DNA of 64,000 nt from Mesorhizobium ventifaucium (GTDB lineage: Bacteria > Pseudomonadota > Alphaproteobacteria > Rhizobiales > Rhizobiaceae), in assembly GCF_935822925.1 (NCBI RefSeq), contig NZ_CAKXZS010000089.1, forward strand, positions 88,850-152,849, written 5' to 3'. The notes under the pieces were generated by a model. That model was not told the DNA's origin. It did not search any database and saw only the letters and a program-made list of their open reading frames with translations. Below are positions 17,315 through 26,078 of the stretch, in pieces. Positions within the stretch are counted from its first letter, which is position 1, and every line of letters begins with the position of its first letter. The translations under genes and the position numbers were made by a program.

Positions 17315-18082
17315 ATGCCGGTTGAAATCGAACAATTCATGTGCCGCAGCGACAATTTCGGCGTGCTGGTGCATAACCCGAAAAGCGGCCAGACCGCGAT
17401 CATCGACGCGCCCGAGGAGGCGCCGATCCTGGCCGCGATCGAGCGTACCGGCTGGACGCCGACGATGGTCCTGACCACGCATCACCATGTCGACCATGTC
17501 GAGGCCAATCTGGCGTTGAAGGAGCGGTTCAAGCTGCGCATCGTCGGACCGGAGGCGGAACAGGCAAAAATTCCCGGCATCGACGAAACCGTCGAGCAGG
17601 GTTCGGTCATCCACCTCGGCGAGGAGAGGATCGACGTGATCGCCACGCCCGGCCACACGGCGGGCCATGTCTCCTATCATCTGCCGGCGTCGAAAGTGGC
17701 GTTCACCGCCGACACGCTGTTTGCGCTCGGCTGCGGCCGGCTGTTCGAATGCAAGCCGCCGGTGATGTTCGAGTCGTTTAAGAAGCTCGCGGCACTTCCG
17801 GCCGAGACGGTTGTCTATTGCGGCCATGAATACACGCTTTCCAACGCCCGCTTCGCGCTGACCGTCGACCCGACCAATTCGGCGTTGAAGGAGCGCGCAG
17901 CAAAAATCGAGGCGCTGCGCGCCGACGGCAAGCCGACGCTGCCGACCACGATCGGCGAGGAACTTTCGACCAATCCGTTCCTGCGCTGGCACGATCCGGC
18001 AATCCGCAAGCATCTCGGCATGGAGAACGCCTCCGACGCCGAAGTGTTCGCCGAAATTCGCAAGCGCAAGGACAACTTCTGA
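17315..18082 (+). CDS. gloB: Hydroxyacylglutathione hydrolase (glyoxalase II)
   Basis: A 255-residue metallo-beta-lactamase-fold hydrolase that releases D-lactate and glutathione from S-lactoylglutathione in methylglyoxal detoxification. The metal-binding motif is THHHVDHV at about residues 55-62; further ligands are the histidine in ATPGHTAGH, the aspartate in FTADTLFALGCGRLFE and the histidine in YCGHEYT. The C-terminal glyoxalase II extension (LRADGKPTLPTTIGEELSTN) is present. The ATG at 17315 follows GGAGAGATGCG. It is followed 39 bp later by the cupin gene. Confidence 0.95.
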   Translation: MPVEIEQFMCRSDNFGVLVHNPKSGQTAIIDAPEEAPILAAIERTGWTPTMVLTTHHHVDHVEANLALKERFKLRIVGPEAEQAKIPGIDETVEQGSVIHLGEERIDVIATPGHTAGHVSYHLPASKVAFTADTLFALGCGRLFECKPPVMFESFKKLAALPAETVVYCGHEYTLSNARFALTVDPTNSALKERAAKIEALRADGKPTLPTTIGEELSTNPFLRWHDPAIRKHLGMENASDAEVFAEIRKRKDNF

Positions 18083-18121
18083 GCACCATTGATGGTCTGG
18101 AACCATGACGTGCTGGAAATA

Positions 18122-18562
18122 ATGACCAGTTCCGCCGAAATCATCGCCACGCTCGGCCTGAAACCGCATCCGGAAGGCGGCTGGTATGCCGAAACCTTCC
18201 GCGATGGCGCGGAAGGCGCGCGCGGCCATTCGACCGCGATCTACTTCCTTTTGGAGCAGGAGCAAGTATCGGCCTGGCACCGCGTCAAGGACGCCGCCGA
18301 GGTCTGGCATTTCTATGCCGGCGCGCCGTTGGCACTGTCGATGCATCGGGAAAACGGGCCGGTGATCGAGCAGGTGCTCGGCACGGCACTGGCGGCGGGC
18401 GAGCGGCCGCAGATCGTCGTGCCGGCAGGCTGGTGGCAGTCGGCGCGCAGCCTGGGCGAATGGACGCTGGTCGGCTGCACCGTGGCGCCGGGCTTCGTTT
18501 TCGCCGCCTTCGAGCTGGCCGAACCAGGCTGGAGTCCTAACCCAGCAGGAAACCCATCGTGA
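18122..18562 (+). CDS. Cupin-fold DUF985 protein
   Basis: A 146-residue protein matching the DUF985 cupin family: LKPHPEGGWYAETFRDG near the N-terminus, ATAIYFLL-like strand (HSTAIYFLLEQEQVSAWHRV), WHFYAGAPLAL and GWWQSARSLGEWTLVGCTVAPGF split across the barrel. Members are small cytosolic proteins without a settled function. The start is uncertain between 18089 and 18122; I took the latter because the homology begins there. Its last 26 bp overlap the end of the convergent membrane gene at 18537. Confidence 0.85.
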   Translation: MTSSAEIIATLGLKPHPEGGWYAETFRDGAEGARGHSTAIYFLLEQEQVSAWHRVKDAAEVWHFYAGAPLALSMHRENGPVIEQVLGTALAAGERPQIVVPAGWWQSARSLGEWTLVGCTVAPGFVFAAFELAEPGWSPNPAGNPS

Positions 18563-19205
18563 TCGCCAGCTGGGCGGCATAATACAGCACCCAGACCGCG
18601 TGGCGCGTCCAGATATGGTGCGGCGAGATGGCGGTCAGCAGGAACTTTTCCGAGGCGAGCAGCCCGTCGGACGCCATGAACAGCACGGCGCCGCCGACGA
18701 CCCAGAAATTGCTCACAGTGAGGGCCGAAATGCCCATGGCAAAAATTGTCGCGATATAGACGCTGATCGGAAGGCGCAGGGCGGGGCCGACGCGACGCCA
18801 GAGCGCAAAAAGCATGGTGAGCGCGAACACGGCCATTGCCCCGGCAATCGCCGCGCGCCACGGCTCGGCCAAAAACAGCCCGACGCCATCGCCGGAGCGC
18901 AGGAACAGCGCGATGTAAAGCCCATTCGCCACGAGAAAACTGGCCAGCCCGCCTAGAAAGGCCTTTTCACCGTCGCGTGACAGCAACGCATCACCGGTGG
19001 CGCCGAGCGCCAGCGCAGCGACGAGCAGCCACGGACCGCCCTGCAGCGATGCCAGCACGGCAAGCATTGCAACGGCCAGCGCCTTGACCGCAGAACGCGC
19101 AAGCGTCTGTGGCATGTCGATGGTGAAGGCGTAGATCACCGCCGCCGCCAGCGAAAACAGTAGCGTCGCATTGGCATTGGCGTCGATGCCGCCGGGAAAC
19201 GGCAT
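18537..19205 (-). CDS. Lysoplasmalogenase / YhhN-family membrane protein
   Basis: A 222-residue polytopic membrane protein with about eight hydrophobic segments. The segment LVAALALGATGDALLSRDGE (about residues 63-82) and the C-terminal SDGLLASEKFLL plus VWVLYYAAQLAITMG match the YhhN/TMEM86 family, whose characterised members hydrolyse vinyl ether lysolipids. The ATG at 19205 overlaps the stop of the DMT transporter gene by one base (TGATG), so translation is probably coupled. A much longer open frame upstream on this strand is only a shadow of the transporter gene. Confidence 0.85.
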   Translation of the reverse strand: MPFPGGIDANANATLLFSLAAAVIYAFTIDMPQTLARSAVKALAVAMLAVLASLQGGPWLLVAALALGATGDALLSRDGEKAFLGGLASFLVANGLYIALFLRSGDGVGLFLAEPWRAAIAGAMAVFALTMLFALWRRVGPALRLPISVYIATIFAMGISALTVSNFWVVGGAVLFMASDGLLASEKFLLTAISPHHIWTRHAVWVLYYAAQLAITMGFLLG

Positions 19206-20092
19206 CACGCCCCTGCCTCGCTCGCAGCCCGCTTGCGCAAGAACAGCGATTTCGCCGCAAGCGCTGCCCCGCCGGTGATCAGCACGCAGGCGGCGAGGAT
19301 GCGCAGGGACGGCTCGGCGAACCCGGCTGATATCAGCACCAGCGTCGACAGCAGCGGCGCGGCATAGCTTGCCGCGCCCAGCACCTGGATGTTGCCGCGC
19401 TTGACGCCGATATCCCAGGCATAAAAGGCCGCGCCCACCGGCATCAGGCCGAGGCCGAGCACGGCCAGCCACTGGCCGGCGCCGACAGGCAGCACCGTCT
19501 CTTCCAGCATGAGATGGCAGATCAGCGAAAGCGCTGCCGTGGCCGCACAGAACCAGGTGACAATGCTGGTCGGCACCGACGGAAAGCGGCGCGACAACAG
19601 CGAATAGGACGCCCACAGCACGGCGCAGACGCCGGCCATCGCATAGCCGAAGGCATAGCGCGCGTCGAAGGCAAGCCCGCCGCCCTTGGTGACGATCAGG
19701 AAAGTGCCGGCAAGGCCGAGCAGTGCGCCGACGACATGGTTCCAGGCCAGCCGCTCGCCCGGCATCAGCGCCGATCCGAGCACGATCAGCAGCGGCCACA
19801 GATAGGCGATGAGGCTCGCCTCCACCGCCGGCGCGTTGCGCAGCGCGGTGAAATAGAAGAAGTGATAGCCGAACAGGCCGGCAATGCCGATCACCCATAC
19901 TTGCGGCGGTATCTTCTGCCGGCTGGCGGCCGCCGGCGTGAACAGCCGCGCGACGAGCCCAACGCCGGTGCCAATCGTGAAGGTGATCGCCGAAAGCAGG
20001 AATGGCGGCACCTTGCCGGAAGCGTCCGTAAGCAGCGCCAGCAGCGCCCACATGGCGACCGCCGAGAAACCGATCAGTGTTGCGCGCCCCAT
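19205..20092 (-). CDS. EamA-family (DMT superfamily) transporter
   Basis: A 295-residue membrane protein with about ten hydrophobic segments in two EamA repeats (residues 5-135 and 150-285), a pattern of metabolite exporters. Landmarks are GRATLIGFSAVAMWALLALL at the start and SLIAYLWPLLIVLGSAL in the first repeat. The ATG at 20092 follows CGGAGACGGAC, a good ribosome binding site. It is translationally coupled to the YhhN-family gene through a TGATG overlap. Substrate unknown. Confidence 0.88.
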   Translation of the reverse strand: MGRATLIGFSAVAMWALLALLTDASGKVPPFLLSAITFTIGTGVGLVARLFTPAAASRQKIPPQVWVIGIAGLFGYHFFYFTALRNAPAVEASLIAYLWPLLIVLGSALMPGERLAWNHVVGALLGLAGTFLIVTKGGGLAFDARYAFGYAMAGVCAVLWASYSLLSRRFPSVPTSIVTWFCAATAALSLICHLMLEETVLPVGAGQWLAVLGLGLMPVGAAFYAWDIGVKRGNIQVLGAASYAAPLLSTLVLISAGFAEPSLRILAACVLITGGAALAAKSLFLRKRAASEAGA

Positions 20093-20120
20093 GTCCGTCT
20101 CCGGCGGCGCACGATCGCGC

Positions 20121-20909
20121 CTATTTTGTCGCTTCGAACCGCTCCGCGCTGACGGTGAGGGTGCCGATTTTCGTACCGACCGTGGCGTGGATCGGCGCAT
20201 ATACGCCGGTTTGGCCGACCGGTGCAAACGTCACCGTGATACGGCTGCGCTTTCTCAGGTAATCCAAGGATTTGCGGTTCTTGCGGTAACCCGCTACCGG
20301 CTCAAAACCCAGCCTGCAAGTGACGGTATCGCCCTTGTAGCCGCGCACCGAGGTCGAGCCTTTTGACTCGTAGGTCAGCGTCAGATTGGCGCGCATCTCG
20401 CCATCATAGAGCTTCACCGTGCGCCCGCAGACCTTGTAGAGACTATCGGCATGGATGACGGTGGCGGCCATCGGATCGAGCACCGAGGCGAGATGGCTGG
20501 CGGCCAGCGGTATCCAGTTCTTGGGATTGCGCTTCTTCGGCGCAGGCACGACCTTCGTCGCGGTAACAGTACCGTTGGCGAACCGGATATCGATCATCGA
20601 TGCCTTGTCGCCCGATTTGTAGTCGGCGCGGAACGCCTGCGGCTGCAACTGCTTGCCCGAAATCTTGCCCTTCGACGAGACCGTGCCACGCGTGTCGTCG
20701 AATATTGTGGCGAGGCCGGCGCTGGAGACGCTGCCCTCGATCGAATAGGTATCGCCTTCGTAACTGCTGGAAAAGCTTGCTTTGGCCACCGAGAAGCCGT
20801 GGACCGAAACCGTATACTCGCCCTTGAAGGATTGTTGCGTGGCGGCAGACGTTGCCGTCGGCAGCGCCACGGCGAGCGAGGCAAGGAGCGCATGAGACGA
20901 ACGAAGCAT
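20121..20909 (-). CDS. DUF3108 secreted protein
   Basis: A 262-residue protein with a signal peptide (MLRSSHALLASLAVALPTATSA) and a beta-rich body that fits DUF3108: FKGEYTVSVHGFSVAKASFS near residue 30 and later DGEMRANLTLTYESKG. Proteins of this family are periplasmic or outer-membrane-linked, with no defined role in rhizobia. It lies 28 bp before the DMT transporter gene on the same strand and is divergent from rpmB, with 256 bp between them. Confidence 0.82.
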   Translation of the reverse strand: MLRSSHALLASLAVALPTATSAATQQSFKGEYTVSVHGFSVAKASFSSSYEGDTYSIEGSVSSAGLATIFDDTRGTVSSKGKISGKQLQPQAFRADYKSGDKASMIDIRFANGTVTATKVVPAPKKRNPKNWIPLAASHLASVLDPMAATVIHADSLYKVCGRTVKLYDGEMRANLTLTYESKGSTSVRGYKGDTVTCRLGFEPVAGYRKNRKSLDYLRKRSRITVTFAPVGQTGVYAPIHATVGTKIGTLTVSAERFEATK

Positions 20910-21165
20910 GGCGGGATCGATCCTCGATTTTCAGCAGAAGCGCGCAACTCCAGCCTGGCATCTCCTTGTGCGACCGCTTATAGACTGAATTTCGGCCTTT
21001 ATGTGAAAGGCGTCGTCACACCCGGGCGCAAGCCAGAGCTTGACGCATCGCCGAAATGCAACTATGGAACGCCAACTTTTTCCATAAGGCCGCCTGACCG
21101 AAAACCGCGCGCCACTCGGCGCGGGTCGAATGTTTGGCCAGACCGAGAACTGAAGGTTTAGAACC

Positions 21166-21462
21166 ATGTCCCGCACCTGCGAACTCACTGCCAAGGCAGT
21201 CATGTCCGGCAACAATGTGAGCCACGCCAACAACAAGAGCAAGCGTCGCTTCCTGCCCAATCTCGTCAATGTGACGCTGATCTCGGAAGCGCTGAACCAG
21301 AATGTGCGCCTGCGCATTTCGGCCAACGCGCTGCGTTCGGTCGAGCATCGCGGCGGCCTTGATGCGTTCCTGGCCAAGGCCGACGCCAAGGAGCTGTCGC
21401 AGCGCGCGCGCCTGCTGAAGAAACAGATCGCCAAGAAGCTTGCCGAACAGCCGGCCGCTTAA
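21166..21462 (+). CDS. rpmB: 50S ribosomal protein L28
   Basis: A 98-residue ribosomal protein. The opening MSRTCELTAKAVMSGNNVSH and the segment NKSKRRFLPNLVNVTLISEA are diagnostic for bL28. The basic C-terminal part (ARLLKKQIAKKLAEQ) completes a normal alphaproteobacterial length. As in relatives it stands alone, away from the main ribosomal operons. It is followed 82 bp later by the queuosine-precursor transporter gene. Confidence 0.97.
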   Translation: MSRTCELTAKAVMSGNNVSHANNKSKRRFLPNLVNVTLISEALNQNVRLRISANALRSVEHRGGLDAFLAKADAKELSQRARLLKKQIAKKLAEQPAA

Positions 21463-21518
21463 TTTTTTCAGGCAACCGCCTTCCAAGGAGTGTCGTCCGA
21501 ACTCGGCATGACACCCCG

Positions 21519-21547
21519 CTGGTTCCATTACCCAGGATAAAAAAATG
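21519..21547 (+). ncRNA. Candidate preQ1-I riboswitch overlapping the start codon
   Basis: The sequence fits the minimal preQ1-I fold. P1 pairs CTGG (21519-21522) with CCAG (21532-21535). The loop begins TTC. An A-rich strand runs from 21537 to 21544. P2 can form between CAT (21526-21528) and the ATG start codon (21545-21547). The ribosome binding site AGGA (21534-21537) overlaps the 3' strand of P1, so folding would hide both it and the start codon. The downstream gene is a queuosine-precursor transporter, which is the expected target. The short P2 keeps this a candidate. Confidence 0.6.
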
Positions 21548-22225
21548 AGCTCTTTCTCCCGATACCTGCCCTTTGTTGCGGCCATGGCGCTTGTCGTGGT
21601 GGCGTCGAACATCCTCGTGCAGTTCCCGCTGCAGGGTGCGATCGGCGGCCTGTCGCTGGCCGACATTCTGACCTGGGGCGCCTTCACCTACCCGTTCTCC
21701 TTCCTGGTCACCGACCTCGCCAATCGCCGCTACGGACCGGCTGTGGCGCGCCGGGTCGTGTTTGTCGGCTTCACGACGGCAGTGATCTGCTCGGTCGTCA
21801 TCCCGCCCTTGCTGTTCCGCTACGGCTTGATCGAATTCGAAACGGCCGTCGACCGGCTGGTGCGCATAGCGGCGGCTTCCGGCACCGCGTTCCTGATCGC
21901 GCAACTGCTCGACGTGACCGTGTTCAACCGGTTGCGCCGGCAGAGCTGGTGGCGGGCGCCGATCGTCGGCACGCTGGTCGGCTCGGTGTTCGACACCGCC
22001 GTGTTCTTCACGATCGCTTTTTCGGCGGCTTTCGCCTTCGCTGGCCCCAACGATGGCTTTGCGCTCGAAACCCCGCCGCTGATGGGCGTGCTGCCGGTCG
22101 AGACCATGCGCTGGGTGTCATGGGCGCTCGGCGACCTCGGCGTGAAGCTGATCATCGCCGTGGTGGCGCTGATCCCCTACCGGCTGCTTGCCGCCCGCTG
22201 GAGCCAGCCGGCACTGGCGGCATAG
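21545..22225 (+). CDS. Queuosine precursor (preQ0/preQ1) transporter, YhhQ/VUT family
   Basis: A 226-residue membrane protein with six or so hydrophobic segments. Family landmarks are VASNILVQFPL near residue 20, WGAFTYPFSFLVTDLANRRY near 45, and the C-terminal DLGVKLIIAVVALIPYRLLA. YhhQ-type proteins import precursors for queuosine in tRNA. The preceding 29 bases look like a preQ1-I riboswitch that would shut off translation when precursor is abundant. It follows rpmB but has its own leader. Confidence 0.9.
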   Translation: MSSFSRYLPFVAAMALVVVASNILVQFPLQGAIGGLSLADILTWGAFTYPFSFLVTDLANRRYGPAVARRVVFVGFTTAVICSVVIPPLLFRYGLIEFETAVDRLVRIAAASGTAFLIAQLLDVTVFNRLRRQSWWRAPIVGTLVGSVFDTAVFFTIAFSAAFAFAGPNDGFALETPPLMGVLPVETMRWVSWALGDLGVKLIIAVVALIPYRLLAARWSQPALAA

Positions 22226-22255
22226 AGAAAAGATCATGCCCACAGGTTCTCGAGC

Positions 22256-22957
22256 ATGATCCCGTGGGTCCAGCTAGATACCGCGAAAACGCCTGCCGGC
22301 GCCCACGAGTTGCGCCTGAAACAACGCGGCGCCGAGTTCTCGATCATGCTCGGCTCGAACGAGCTGATGAACAGCCGCCTCAGCGGTTCTGAGGAAGCGC
22401 TGGCGAGGCTGTCCTGCCAAAGGATTGCCGGCCGCCGGCAGCCGAAAATCCTGATCGGCGGGCTGGGCATGGGTTTCACGCTCCGCGCCGCGCTTGCCGA
22501 GCTTGGCGCCGATGCCGGTATCGTTGTCGCCGAGTTGGTGCCCGCCGTCGTGGCGTGGGCACGCGGCCCGATGGCGGCAGTGTTCGGCGGCTGTCTCGAC
22601 GATCAGCGCGTGACTGTTCGCGAAATGGATGTCGGGCAGCTCATACGATCGGAACCCTCGGCCTGGGATGTCATCCTGCTCGACGTCGACAACGGTCCGG
22701 AAGGGATCGTCCACAAGGCAAACGATGCTCTTTACAGTATGGCCGGGCTGATCAGCGCGAGAGCAGCGCTCAAGCCCGGCGGCGTTCTGGCGGTCTGGTC
22801 GCAGGGACCCGACAGCGGTTTTACCCGCAGGCTCAAGCAGGCGGGCTTCGCGGTCGAGGAAGTCAAAGTCCGCGCCAATGGCAAGCGCGGCGCGCGCCAC
22901 GTCATCTGGATCGCGACCAACGGACCCCAGCCTGCCGCAACCGGCGCCAAGCTGTAG
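22256..22957 (+). CDS. Spermidine synthase-like SAM-binding protein
   Basis: A 233-residue protein with a methyltransferase-type Rossmann fold: the glycine motif KILIGGLGMGFTLRAALAEL is at about residues 62-81, then VVAELVPAVVAWAR, and DVILLDVDNGPEG at about 139-151. The aminopropyl-binding features of true spermidine synthases are not evident, so the catalytic role is unclear. The ATG at 22256 lies inside a short palindrome (GATCATGC at 22232, GCATGATC at 22254), which makes the start slightly uncertain. It follows the YhhQ gene by 30 bp and converges on the gene at 22990. Confidence 0.78.
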   Translation: MIPWVQLDTAKTPAGAHELRLKQRGAEFSIMLGSNELMNSRLSGSEEALARLSCQRIAGRRQPKILIGGLGMGFTLRAALAELGADAGIVVAELVPAVVAWARGPMAAVFGGCLDDQRVTVREMDVGQLIRSEPSAWDVILLDVDNGPEGIVHKANDALYSMAGLISARAALKPGGVLAVWSQGPDSGFTRRLKQAGFAVEEVKVRANGKRGARHVIWIATNGPQPAATGAKL

Positions 22958-22989
22958 CCTGTTATCGGCCGTCCTTTGCCGACCGCCTC

Positions 22990-24021
22990 TCAATCCTCGT
23001 GCAGCACAAATTCCAGATAGAGATTACGCTGTAGCACCGAGTGGTTGTCGTCCGAGACCAGCGACACCATCAGCGCGCCGTCGTCGCGGGTCCAGACGTC
23101 GAGACCTTCCATATTGTCGATCTGGTAGCCCATGTCGGCTTGCATCAGCACCGGCCCGTCGGCAACGGCGCCCTTCTCGACGCTTTCGCCATAGATGCGC
23201 CGCAGCCGCATCTTGACGCCGCCGGCCATCGAAAAGCTGCGCTCCAAAAGCAAGAGGTCGCCGTCCGGCAGGAAGGCGCCGTCGGTGATATCGAAATCGC
23301 CGTTGCGCTTGACGGTGAAAACGCCTTTGTGCGGCCCTTCGATAACAGCCGCATAGATGTTGCCTGATTTGTCGAGGCTCTTTTCCGACACCACGACCAG
23401 CCCGCCTTCGTGCTGCCCGTGAGGATTGGCGTGGGTGATGGTCTCAAAGCCGCGATTCCGGCGAAGCTCCCAGGCAGGAACCAGGAAGTCAAGTTGCCTG
23501 AACGGCGGCTTCATCTCTTCCGGGGCAATGCTGAACTGGGCGACACGGGGGTTGCGCTCGAAGCCGACCGTGGCAATGCCGTCCTTGACCGCAAGCCCTT
23601 CGGCGTCGACATCCCATTTCTCGTCGATCAGCTGGCCCGCCTCGTCGGCCATTTCCTGCATACGGAAATTCTGGATGCCCGACGGGCGCTTTTCGGCATC
23701 GTGAGTAACGGTGCCGAAGAACCAGAAACCGGTATCGGCGACGCCGATGAAATTACTGCCGGGCTTGAGGAAGCGAAACGCCGACAGCGCGCCGAAATCG
23801 CGTGACGGCGAGGTCATTTCCAGCCCGCCGACGAATTCGAGCGGGCCGAACCGCTTCTCGTCACGGCCGATGTGAAACCGAGTTATGGTCCGTGCCGAGA
23901 TTTCGATCGGCTCGACCGAAACGGTGCCGGCGGCGATGCAAGGCGACAAGGCGATGCCGGCAACGAACAGCGCTGTGGCGGCGAAAAGCGTGTGCCGAAA
24001 GCCGCCCCGCGAAAAAATCAT
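22990..24021 (-). CDS. Secreted protein of the esterase-like phytase family
   Basis: A 343-residue protein with an N-terminal signal peptide (RHTLFAATALFVAGIALSPC). The body resembles the esterase-like-activity-of-phytase family, a beta-propeller: FVGGLEMTSPSRDFGALSAF near residue 62, then DAEGLAVKDG, and a C-terminal NMEGLDVWTRDDGALMVSLV. Most members are uncharacterised and probably periplasmic. The ATG at 24021 overlaps the cobT stop by four bases (ATGA), so it is co-translated with cobaltochelatase although no functional link is obvious. Confidence 0.8.
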   Translation of the reverse strand: MIFSRGGFRHTLFAATALFVAGIALSPCIAAGTVSVEPIEISARTITRFHIGRDEKRFGPLEFVGGLEMTSPSRDFGALSAFRFLKPGSNFIGVADTGFWFFGTVTHDAEKRPSGIQNFRMQEMADEAGQLIDEKWDVDAEGLAVKDGIATVGFERNPRVAQFSIAPEEMKPPFRQLDFLVPAWELRRNRGFETITHANPHGQHEGGLVVVSEKSLDKSGNIYAAVIEGPHKGVFTVKRNGDFDITDGAFLPDGDLLLLERSFSMAGGVKMRLRRIYGESVEKGAVADGPVLMQADMGYQIDNMEGLDVWTRDDGALMVSLVSDDNHSVLQRNLYLEFVLHED

Positions 24022-25916
24022 CCGGCGCGCCGCATGCCGCCGCGTCGCGTGTCCCGCATACTTTCCTCGCCAAAAAGCGAGGCCAGTTGCTCGGTCATGG
24101 CGCCGGCCAGTTCCTCGGCATCGACGATGGTGACGGCGCGGCGATAGTAGCGGGTAACGTCGTGGCCGATGCCGATGGCCAGGAGCTCGACCGGCGAGCG
24201 CGTCTCGATCAGTTCGATCACCGCGCGCAGATGCCGCTCGAGATAGTTGCCCGGATTGACCGACAGCGTCGAATCGTCGACCGGTGCGCCGTCCGAGATC
24301 ATCATCAGGATCTTGCGCTGCTCCGGCCGAGCGATCAGGCGGTTGTGCGCCCACAGCAGCGCCTCGCCGTCGATGTTTTCCTTGAGCAGGCCCTCGCGCA
24401 TCATCAGGCCGAGATTGCGCCGCGCCCGCCGCCACGGATGGTCGGCGGATTTGTAGATGATATGGCGCAGATCGTTGAGCCGGCCGGGATTGGGCGGCTT
24501 GCCTTCCTTCAGCCATTTCTCGCGTGCCTGCCCGCCCTTCCAGGCGCGGGTGGTGAAGCCGAGGATCTCGACCGAGACGCCGCAGCGTTCCAGCGTGCGC
24601 GCCAGAATGTCGGCGCAGGTGGCGGCGACCGTGATCGGCCGGCCGCGCATCGAGCCCGAATTGTCGAGCACCAGCGTCACCACCGTGTCGCGGAATTTGG
24701 TGTCGCGCTCCTGCTTGAAGGACAGCGGCTGCATCGGGTCGATGACGACGCGCACCAGCCGCGCCGGATCGAGATAACCCTCTTCGAGATCGAAATCCCA
24801 GGATCGGTTCTGCTGCGCCATCAGCCGGCGCTGCAGCCGGTTGGCCAGCCGGCCGACGACGCCGGACAGGTTGGCTAGCTGCTTGTCGAGGAAGGCGCGC
24901 AGCCGATCCAGCTCTTCCTCTTCGCACAGATCCTCCGCACCCACCGTCTCGTCGAACGCGGTGGTGAAGACCTTGTAGTCGATCTCCTTCGACAGATTGG
25001 TGAAGGGATTGTCGTTGCGGCGCGCCTCGCCGGGCGTCTCGGCATCGGCGTCGTCATCGTCGGACAGGTCGTCGGCGGTGGCATCGGATGCCTCCGTCTC
25101 GGCCGATTGCTCGTCGTCCGACGACGCCTCGGTGTCGTCCGACTGCGACTGCTCGGAGCCGGAATCGTCCTCACCACCCTCTTCGCTCTGCTCCTCGCCT
25201 TGCGGCTGGTTTTCGTCATTGTCCTCGCTATCTTCGGTCTCCTGGTCGTCACCGAGCTCCTCGGCCATTTCCATGGAAGCCAGCATCTCGCGCACGACGC
25301 GGGCGAAGGCCTGCTGGTCGTCGAGCTTTGCCGACAGCCCGTCGAGATCGGCGCTGGCCTTCTCCTCGACCCAAGGGCGCCAGAGGTCGACCAGCCGCTC
25401 GCCGCTCTTCGGCACGGCGCGGCCGGTCAGCTTTTCGCGCACCATCAGGGCCAGCGCTTCCTCGATCGGCGCGTCCGCCTTGTCCTTGACGTCGATGAGG
25501 TTGGCCCTGGCGTATTTGTCCTCGAGCATCGAGCCGATATTGTCGGCCACCCCTTGCATGGCGCGCGAGCCGATAGCCTCGACGCGGGCCTGCTCGACCG
25601 CATCGTAGATGGCGCGGGCCTGTTTGCCCTCCGGCGCCAGCCTGGTGTGGATGCGCGTGTCGTGGCAGGCGCGCTTCAGCGCCATGGAATCGCCGAGACC
25701 GCGGGTGATGGCGATGTCGGCCTTCGAGGCTTTTTTTGGCAGTTCAGGCAGCCGGGCGCGGCTGCCGGCGAGCGCCGGCCGATCCTTGGCGAAACCGACT
25801 TCGAGGTCCTTGTCGCCGGCAATCGCGCGCATGCAGACGGTGACGGCGCGCTTGAAGCTGTCGGCTTCAGACCCCGTCTTCGATTTGTTGCGCGTGTTGT
25901 CGCCCGGACCCGCCAT
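24018..25916 (-). CDS. cobT: Aerobic cobaltochelatase subunit CobT
   Basis: A 632-residue subunit of the ATP-dependent cobaltochelatase (CobNST), which inserts cobalt into hydrogenobyrinic acid diamide in aerobic cobalamin synthesis. The N-terminal third is the CobT domain. The middle (about residues 215-300) is extremely rich in Asp, Glu and Ser. The C-terminal part is a von Willebrand A domain with the MIDAS motif VLDNSGSMRG near residue 418. cobS lies upstream on the same strand after 162 bp that hold a mosaic repeat. cobN is not in this window. Confidence 0.95.
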   Translation of the reverse strand: MAGPGDNTRNKSKTGSEADSFKRAVTVCMRAIAGDKDLEVGFAKDRPALAGSRARLPELPKKASKADIAITRGLGDSMALKRACHDTRIHTRLAPEGKQARAIYDAVEQARVEAIGSRAMQGVADNIGSMLEDKYARANLIDVKDKADAPIEEALALMVREKLTGRAVPKSGERLVDLWRPWVEEKASADLDGLSAKLDDQQAFARVVREMLASMEMAEELGDDQETEDSEDNDENQPQGEEQSEEGGEDDSGSEQSQSDDTEASSDDEQSAETEASDATADDLSDDDDADAETPGEARRNDNPFTNLSKEIDYKVFTTAFDETVGAEDLCEEEELDRLRAFLDKQLANLSGVVGRLANRLQRRLMAQQNRSWDFDLEEGYLDPARLVRVVIDPMQPLSFKQERDTKFRDTVVTLVLDNSGSMRGRPITVAATCADILARTLERCGVSVEILGFTTRAWKGGQAREKWLKEGKPPNPGRLNDLRHIIYKSADHPWRRARRNLGLMMREGLLKENIDGEALLWAHNRLIARPEQRKILMMISDGAPVDDSTLSVNPGNYLERHLRAVIELIETRSPVELLAIGIGHDVTRYYRRAVTIVDAEELAGAMTEQLASLFGEESMRDTRRGGMRRAG

Positions 25917-25937
25917 CGATCATTCCCCGACGCATGA

Positions 25938-26060
25938 CCCCGAAAATCGGAATCGATTTTCGGAAAGGATCATGCGCGAAATCAAAGTTCTACAGCGTCC
26001 GTCGCGCGTCCAATTGGACGCGCGGCGCTGTAGCGCACGACCCTGTCCGAAAAGCGTTGC
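25938..26060. repeat. Rhizobial intergenic mosaic element between cobS and cobT
   Basis: Contains the module GCGTCCAATTGGACGC and flanking sequence that also occur at 17121-17197, preceded by AATCGGAATCGATTTTCGG, a palindromic motif found in shorter form near 11228. It fills most of the 162 bp between cobT and cobS and could form hairpins in the cobS-cobT transcript. Confidence 0.65.
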
Positions 26061-26078
26061 GACTTTTCAGAGCCATGC

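Noticed and set aside
19206..20051. Long leftward frame fused in front of the YhhN-family gene
   Set aside because: It is the out-of-frame shadow of the DMT transporter gene; low-complexity Arg/Ala/Gly composition and a good internal ATG at 19205 argue against a fusion.
24022..24927. Leftward frame extending the phytase-family gene upstream through cobT
   Set aside because: It is a shadow of cobT; the signal peptide begins at the ATG at 24021, which overlaps the cobT stop in the usual ATGA manner.
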